DNA of 7,858 nucleotides, taken from assembly GCA_028714615.1 (NCBI GenBank), contig JAQTMA010000026.1, positions 15,340 through 23,197 of the forward strand. Reading direction: 5' to 3'. Positions 6,327 through 7,858 of this stretch are shown here, one piece after another. Position numbers and translations under genes: made by a program. The notes below the pieces were generated by a model. The model was not told where the DNA came from, made no database searches, and saw only the letters and a program-made list of their open reading frames with translations. Position 1 is the first letter of the stretch, and each line of letters begins with the position of its first letter. Source of the stretch: Anaerolineaceae bacterium. Its GTDB lineage: Bacteria; Chloroflexota; Anaerolineae; Anaerolineales; Anaerolineaceae.

Positions 6327-7858
6327 GTCAAATCCCGCGAATCCGACCCATATGAAATCGGCATGGTCTCAAGCAATTCTTCAGCTTGAGCAATGACACT
6401 CTCCGAGCTGAACCCAAATTTCTCCATCAGAAGACTCCCCGGAGCAGAGGCGCCAAAATGGTCAATCCCCAGGATCCGTCCTTCTTCACCCACCCACTCT
6501 TCCCAGCCGCTGGTGACTCCTGCTTCCACTGCCAGCCGCAGGCGCACGTTCTTCGGGAAAACCAGTTCGCGGTATTCGGGGTCTTGCTCTGCGAACAACT
6601 CCCAGCTCGGAAAGGAGACCATGCGCACATTGTGACCTTCCGCGCCCAGACGGAATCCTGCTTCGACGATCAAGCTCACCTCCGACCCGGAAGCCATAAG
6701 AATGATCTCGGGGGCGCCGTCGCCCACGTCCGCCAACACATAGGCTCCCCGTTCCAGTCCTTCCGCCGGGCTGAGCATCGTCCGGTCCAAAGTCGGGATC
6801 GACTGGCGGGTCAAAGCAAGAACGGTAGGCGCATTCCGACGCCGAATAGCCACTTTCCAAGCAGCCGCCACCTCGTTCGCATCTCCTGGGCGGATTACAG
6901 CCAGGTTCGGGATCAGCCGCAGCGCCATGAGCTGCTCAACCGGTTGGTGGGTTGGCCCATCTTCACCCAGACCGATCGAATCGTGGGTGAAGATCCACAC
7001 GCTGCCATGCCCGGCTAACGCCGAGAGGCGAATAGCCGGACGTACGTAATCGGAGAATACCAGGAAGGTCGCTCCATAGGGGATGAAGGCCCGTGTGCTG
7101 GCCATCCCGTTGATGATCGATCCCATAGCATGTTCACGCACGCCGAAGTGTAAATTCCGTCCTTGTGGGGTATTCGCCTGGTAATCGCCGCCTTCCTTGA
7201 TCAAAGTGTTGGTCGAAGGCGCTAAATCGGCTGAGCCGCCCATCAATTCGGGCAGGATTCCCGCCAATGCGTTGATTACCTGCCCTGAAGCGCTGCGCGA
7301 CGCCAAACCCTTTACGTCTGCCGGAAACTGAGGTAGTTTTCCTTCCCAGCCGGCCGGGAGTCCACCCGTCAAACGCCGGTGCAGCTCGGCATACTCAGCC
7401 GGGTAATCTTGGCGATAAGCATCCAATTGCTGGCGCCATGCTTCCTGTAACTGGCTTCCACTTTGGCCAATGCCCCGATAGAAGGCCAGAACATCCTCCG
7501 GTATCAAAAAGCGCGGTTCCAGCGGCCAACCCAGCTTCTGCTTGGCGCCATTCAATTCCACCTCTCCCGGTGGCTCTCCGTGCGCTTTTGCGGTGTCCTG
7601 GCGAGTGGGCAAACCAAATCCGATATGCGTCCGGCAGATAATCAAAGTAGGGCGTTCATCTACTTTTGCTGCCTTTATCGCACCATCGATCGCCTCAACA
7701 TCGTTCCCATCCGCTACATAGAGCACCTGCCACCCATATGCTTCGAAGCGCTTGCCGCGCTCCTCCGTAAACGCGATGTCGGTGGACCCTTCGATCGAGA
7801 TATGGTTGTCGTCATATAGGTAGATTAGCTTGCCCAACCGCAAGTGGCCGGCCAGGGA
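6323..7858 (-). CDS. tkt: Transketolase, N-terminus beyond right edge
   Basis: Transketolase is a thiamine-diphosphate enzyme that transfers two-carbon units between pentose-, erythrose-, sedoheptulose- and triose-phosphates. The frame enters from the right edge with SLAGHLRLGKLIYLYDDN; 511 residues are visible and about 150 N-terminal ones are missing compared with the usual 660 or so. In visible numbering: YDDNHISIEGST (15-26) contributes the ThDP-magnesium Asn18; KAHGEPPG (91-98) holds the substrate-pocket His; FGVREHAMGSI (238-248) carries the cofactor-activating Glu242; HDSIGLGEDGPTHQP (292-306) carries substrate-binding residues. A C-terminal domain with MASGSEVSLIVEA (388-400) is complete, as is the ending. 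A TTG at 7843 could be mistaken for a start, but family homology continues upstream of it. It is first of the visible tkt-rpiB-tal genes; its promoter is outside the window. Confidence 0.95.
   Translation of the reverse strand, partial: SLAGHLRLGKLIYLYDDNHISIEGSTDIAFTEERGKRFEAYGWQVLYVADGNDVEAIDGAIKAAKVDERPTLIICRTHIGFGLPTRQDTAKAHGEPPGEVELNGAKQKLGWPLEPRFLIPEDVLAFYRGIGQSGSQLQEAWRQQLDAYRQDYPAEYAELHRRLTGGLPAGWEGKLPQFPADVKGLASRSASGQVINALAGILPELMGGSADLAPSTNTLIKEGGDYQANTPQGRNLHFGVREHAMGSIINGMASTRAFIPYGATFLVFSDYVRPAIRLSALAGHGSVWIFTHDSIGLGEDGPTHQPVEQLMALRLIPNLAVIRPGDANEVAAAWKVAIRRRNAPTVLALTRQSIPTLDRTMLSPAEGLERGAYVLADVGDGAPEIILMASGSEVSLIVEAGFRLGAEGHNVRMVSFPSWELFAEQDPEYRELVFPKNVRLRLAVEAGVTSGWEEWVGEEGRILGIDHFGASAPGSLLMEKFGFSSESVIAQAEELLETMPISYGSDSRDLT

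Noticed and set aside
6386..7018. Plus-strand open frame of 210 codons
   Set aside because: Antisense to the highly conserved transketolase cofactor-binding and C-terminal domains, with no recognisable protein features.
7841..7843. TTG as the transketolase start
   Set aside because: The family sequence SLAGH-LRLGK continues upstream to the window edge, so the gene is simply cut off.
1..7858. CRISPR array, toxin-antitoxin, phage defence or complete mobile element
   Set aside because: No regularly spaced repeats, transposase, integrase or defence-type protein was seen on either strand; the genes are transport, stress and central metabolism.

Overview
This window reads as an ordinary chromosomal segment of a bacterium, most likely a member of the Chloroflexota (Anaerolineae-like). 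That guess rests mainly on the leftmost gene: a single-pass membrane protein with a baseplate-J-like extracellular region and a characteristic N-terminal domain, an arrangement I associate with that phylum. The other genes are widespread families, so the taxonomic call is moderate. No CRISPR array, rRNA, complete tRNA, complete insertion sequence, phage module or defence system was seen.

Layout. (1) Positions 1-1175, minus strand: a 3'-truncated gene for the membrane-anchored baseplate J/gp47-like protein. (2) Positions 1176-1509: a non-coding divergent control region. It has a near-consensus forward promoter, a consensus -10 box on the minus strand, a palindrome with a LacI-type operator core, a tRNA-like fragment and hairpins. 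(3) Positions 1510-2406, plus: a ROK-family fructokinase. (4) Positions 2455-3762 and 3766-4668, plus: an Nramp-type manganese transporter (mntH), followed after 3 bases by a tandem-domain universal stress protein. A TATAAT-type promoter lies in the short gap before mntH. (5) Positions 7858-4685, minus, convergent with the previous block: transketolase (N-terminus beyond the right edge), ribose-5-phosphate isomerase B and transaldolase, forming one tight operon of the non-oxidative pentose phosphate branch.

How the genes fit together. Transketolase, RpiB and transaldolase interconvert ribose-5-phosphate, xylulose-5-phosphate, sedoheptulose-7-phosphate, erythrose-4-phosphate, glyceraldehyde-3-phosphate and fructose-6-phosphate. 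The fructokinase makes fructose-6-phosphate, so it feeds the same pool although it lies in a separate, convergent unit. MntH imports Mn2+ (possibly Fe2+), and the adjacent Usp is a plausible cytoplasmic stress or nucleotide-sensing partner, as in known Nramp-Usp fusions.

I did not find a convincing previously undescribed system. The points most worth a second look are the J-like membrane protein, the divergent control region and the mntH-usp pair.
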